Shown piece after piece: positions 62,893 through 64,000 of a stretch of 64,000 nucleotides of DNA. Numbering within the stretch: the stretch's first letter is position 1; each line of letters starts with the position of its first letter. The position numbers and the translations under genes were made by a program. The stretch is from CAXTKD01 sp964244885. GTDB lineage: Bacteria; Pseudomonadota; Alphaproteobacteria; Sphingomonadales; Sphingomonadaceae. The stretch covers positions 25,778 through 89,777 of the forward strand of contig CAXTKD010000014.1 in the NCBI GenBank assembly GCA_964244885.1, in the 5' to 3' direction. A model generated the notes under the pieces. That model ran no database searches. It was given only the letters and a program-made list of their open reading frames with translations, and was not told the DNA's origin.

Positions 62893-64000
62893 CTAACCCG
62901 CCCGTCGCCGCGCGGTGACGATGACGTCGATGTCGCCGGGGCGGGGGTTGATGTAGTCGAGCCGGGTGCGGCCGTCTTCGGTCTGGCTGACCGTCGTCGG
63001 GACCGAGCTGTTGGTCAGGACCCAGCCGGCCGGAAGGACGATGGCGTTGGCGGGACGGCCGAAGCTTCGGTGCCAGACGAGCTCGTCTCCGATCAGCTGG
63101 TAGCGCGCCGGGTCGGTATAGGTCTCCGAGAAGCGCAGGCGGACGCTCTCTCCCTTTTTCACCGCCGGGAAGCGGAAGACGATGCCTTCGGTTTCGGGCG
63201 TCACGCCCTTTTCATCAGGCGAGGCCTTGAGGATCGCGTCGCCCCTGGCGAGCTCCCAGGGGATCGCCGCGCCGGTGTCGAGGTTGCGTGCCGATGGCTT
63301 CGACGCCCTGCTGCCGGCGCGGACGATGTTGACGTAGGTGCCGGTGCCGACCCTGTCCTCGGTATAGTCGTGGGTCAGAAAGAAGCTGTGCGTCTCGGGC
63401 GGGTTCAGGAAATAGACGATCTCGCGGTTCTGGTGGGCGCGCTCGTCGATTTCCTTGGCCATGCTTGAGGGCGTCGCGAGTACTGCGGCGCGCCTGGCCT
63501 TGAGCAACAGCGGCGCCTGCGCGGCGGTGTCGTTCCAGAAGGCGATGGCGATGCGGCCGTTGGGCTGCTGGATGACCTGCGAGGGAACGTTCGAGGAGAG
63601 GAGCTCATAGCCCGGCGGAAGCACCACCGAATTGCGCTTCACGCCCAGCGGGCGGTCGAACACCAGGATGTCGCCGTCGAGATGATAGCTTTTGGCGTCC
63701 TCGTATGTCTTGTCGATCAGAACCCGGCCCTCGCCGCCGTCGGCTGGCACGGGTCGTGCGAGCTGGACCCGGATGAACTGCGTCGTTGGGTCGGCGCCGG
63801 GCACGCCCTCGGCCGCCGCGACGCTACCGGGGACGACGCCGAACTTCAGCGGCTTGCCGGTCGCGCGATCGGACACGCTCTCGTCGGTCGCGACGCTGCC
63901 GGGGCGGATCGGGTTGAAATAGGCGGTGGCGCCCGGTGTGACGTTGGTCACCTCGTAGAGGATGCGGAACTTGCCCGAGCCGGGGGCGAGCAGCTCGTAG
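62893..64000 (-). CDS. Hypothetical protein, N-terminus beyond the window
   Basis: The frame is open to the window edge (the last bases encode YELLAPGSGKFRILYEVTN), so at least 368 residues, C-terminus complete. Predicted beta-rich, with two similar modules: SYHLDGDILVFDRPLGVKRNSVVLPPGYELLSSNVPSQV and RYQLIGDELVWHRSFGRPANAIVLPAGWVLTNSSVPTTV. This internal repeat suggests tandem immunoglobulin-like domains of a secreted or surface protein. No family recognised. It is convergent with the DUF885 gene. Confidence 0.65.
   Translation of the reverse strand, partial: YELLAPGSGKFRILYEVTNVTPGATAYFNPIRPGSVATDESVSDRATGKPLKFGVVPGSVAAAEGVPGADPTTQFIRVQLARPVPADGGEGRVLIDKTYEDAKSYHLDGDILVFDRPLGVKRNSVVLPPGYELLSSNVPSQVIQQPNGRIAIAFWNDTAAQAPLLLKARRAAVLATPSSMAKEIDERAHQNREIVYFLNPPETHSFFLTHDYTEDRVGTGTYVNIVRAGSRASKPSARNLDTGAAIPWELARGDAILKASPDEKGVTPETEGIVFRFPAVKKGESVRLRFSETYTDPARYQLIGDELVWHRSFGRPANAIVLPAGWVLTNSSVPTTVSQTEDGRTRLDYINPRPGDIDVIVTARRRAG

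Overview
The window looks like chromosome of an alphaproteobacterium of the order Sphingomonadales. The host parts are very GC-rich. They carry a CpdR response regulator beside an N-formylglutamate amidohydrolase, a SapC-family protein, large TonB-dependent receptors, and a pst/pho locus with an OprP-like porin. Genus-level assignment is not possible from the sequence alone.

Left host part (1-14083): the end of queA, an EF-hand protein and tgt (queuosine tRNA modification), a GGDEF protein, a DEAD-box helicase, a YafQ/DinJ-type toxin-antitoxin pair behind a 25-bp palindromic operator, a TonB receptor with an SMP-30-like protein, an FAD-linked 2-hydroxyacid dehydrogenase, sapC, an N-formylglutamate amidohydrolase, cpdR and tRNA-Val(GAC). 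The Tgt lacks the zinc-binding cysteines of its family.

Genomic island (14030-41450): a perfect 58-bp direct repeat, made of the 3' part of tRNA-Val plus four bases, flanks 27.4 kb of foreign DNA. No integrase is present; a decayed IS3-type transposase sits where one would be expected. The island is a catabolic and regulatory module. It holds a two-component flavin monooxygenase (acyl-CoA-dehydrogenase type plus flavin reductase), a P450 with EthD and a [2Fe-2S] ferredoxin, an M24-fold protein with a CobW chaperone, a fused E1 alpha-beta 2-oxoacid dehydrogenase with an E2, a semialdehyde dehydrogenase, a 3-hydroxyisobutyrate-dehydrogenase-like reductase, DUF3237 and two VOC proteins, an LhgO-like oxidase, a TonB receptor and a porin, a TrxB/DsbD/TlpA thiol system, and glutathione-dependent formaldehyde dehydrogenase. 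Control appears to lie with a XylR/DmpR-like sigma-54 activator, for which a good -24/-12 promoter precedes the first operon, and a GntR/FCD regulator. A shared motif (TNGGATACAA-like) recurs in three divergent promoter regions. My reading, as inference, is uptake and oxidative breakdown, probably with O-demethylation, of an unidentified aromatic or cyclic compound.

Right host part (41451-64000): the displaced terminator of tRNA-Val, a zinc alcohol dehydrogenase, and the phosphate-starvation locus phoR-pstC-pstA-pstB-phoU-phoB with convergent pstS-porin and two Pho-box arrays. It ends with a peptide/hydroxyproline cluster: a secreted alpha/beta hydrolase, DUF72, two DUF885 peptidase-like proteins, a sugar-epimerase-like protein, a DapA-family protein, 4-hydroxyproline epimerase, a GntR/FCD regulator and an amino-acid permease. 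Two GTATAC-centred operators probably belong to that GntR regulator. Palindromic intergenic repeats are frequent in the host parts and absent from the island.
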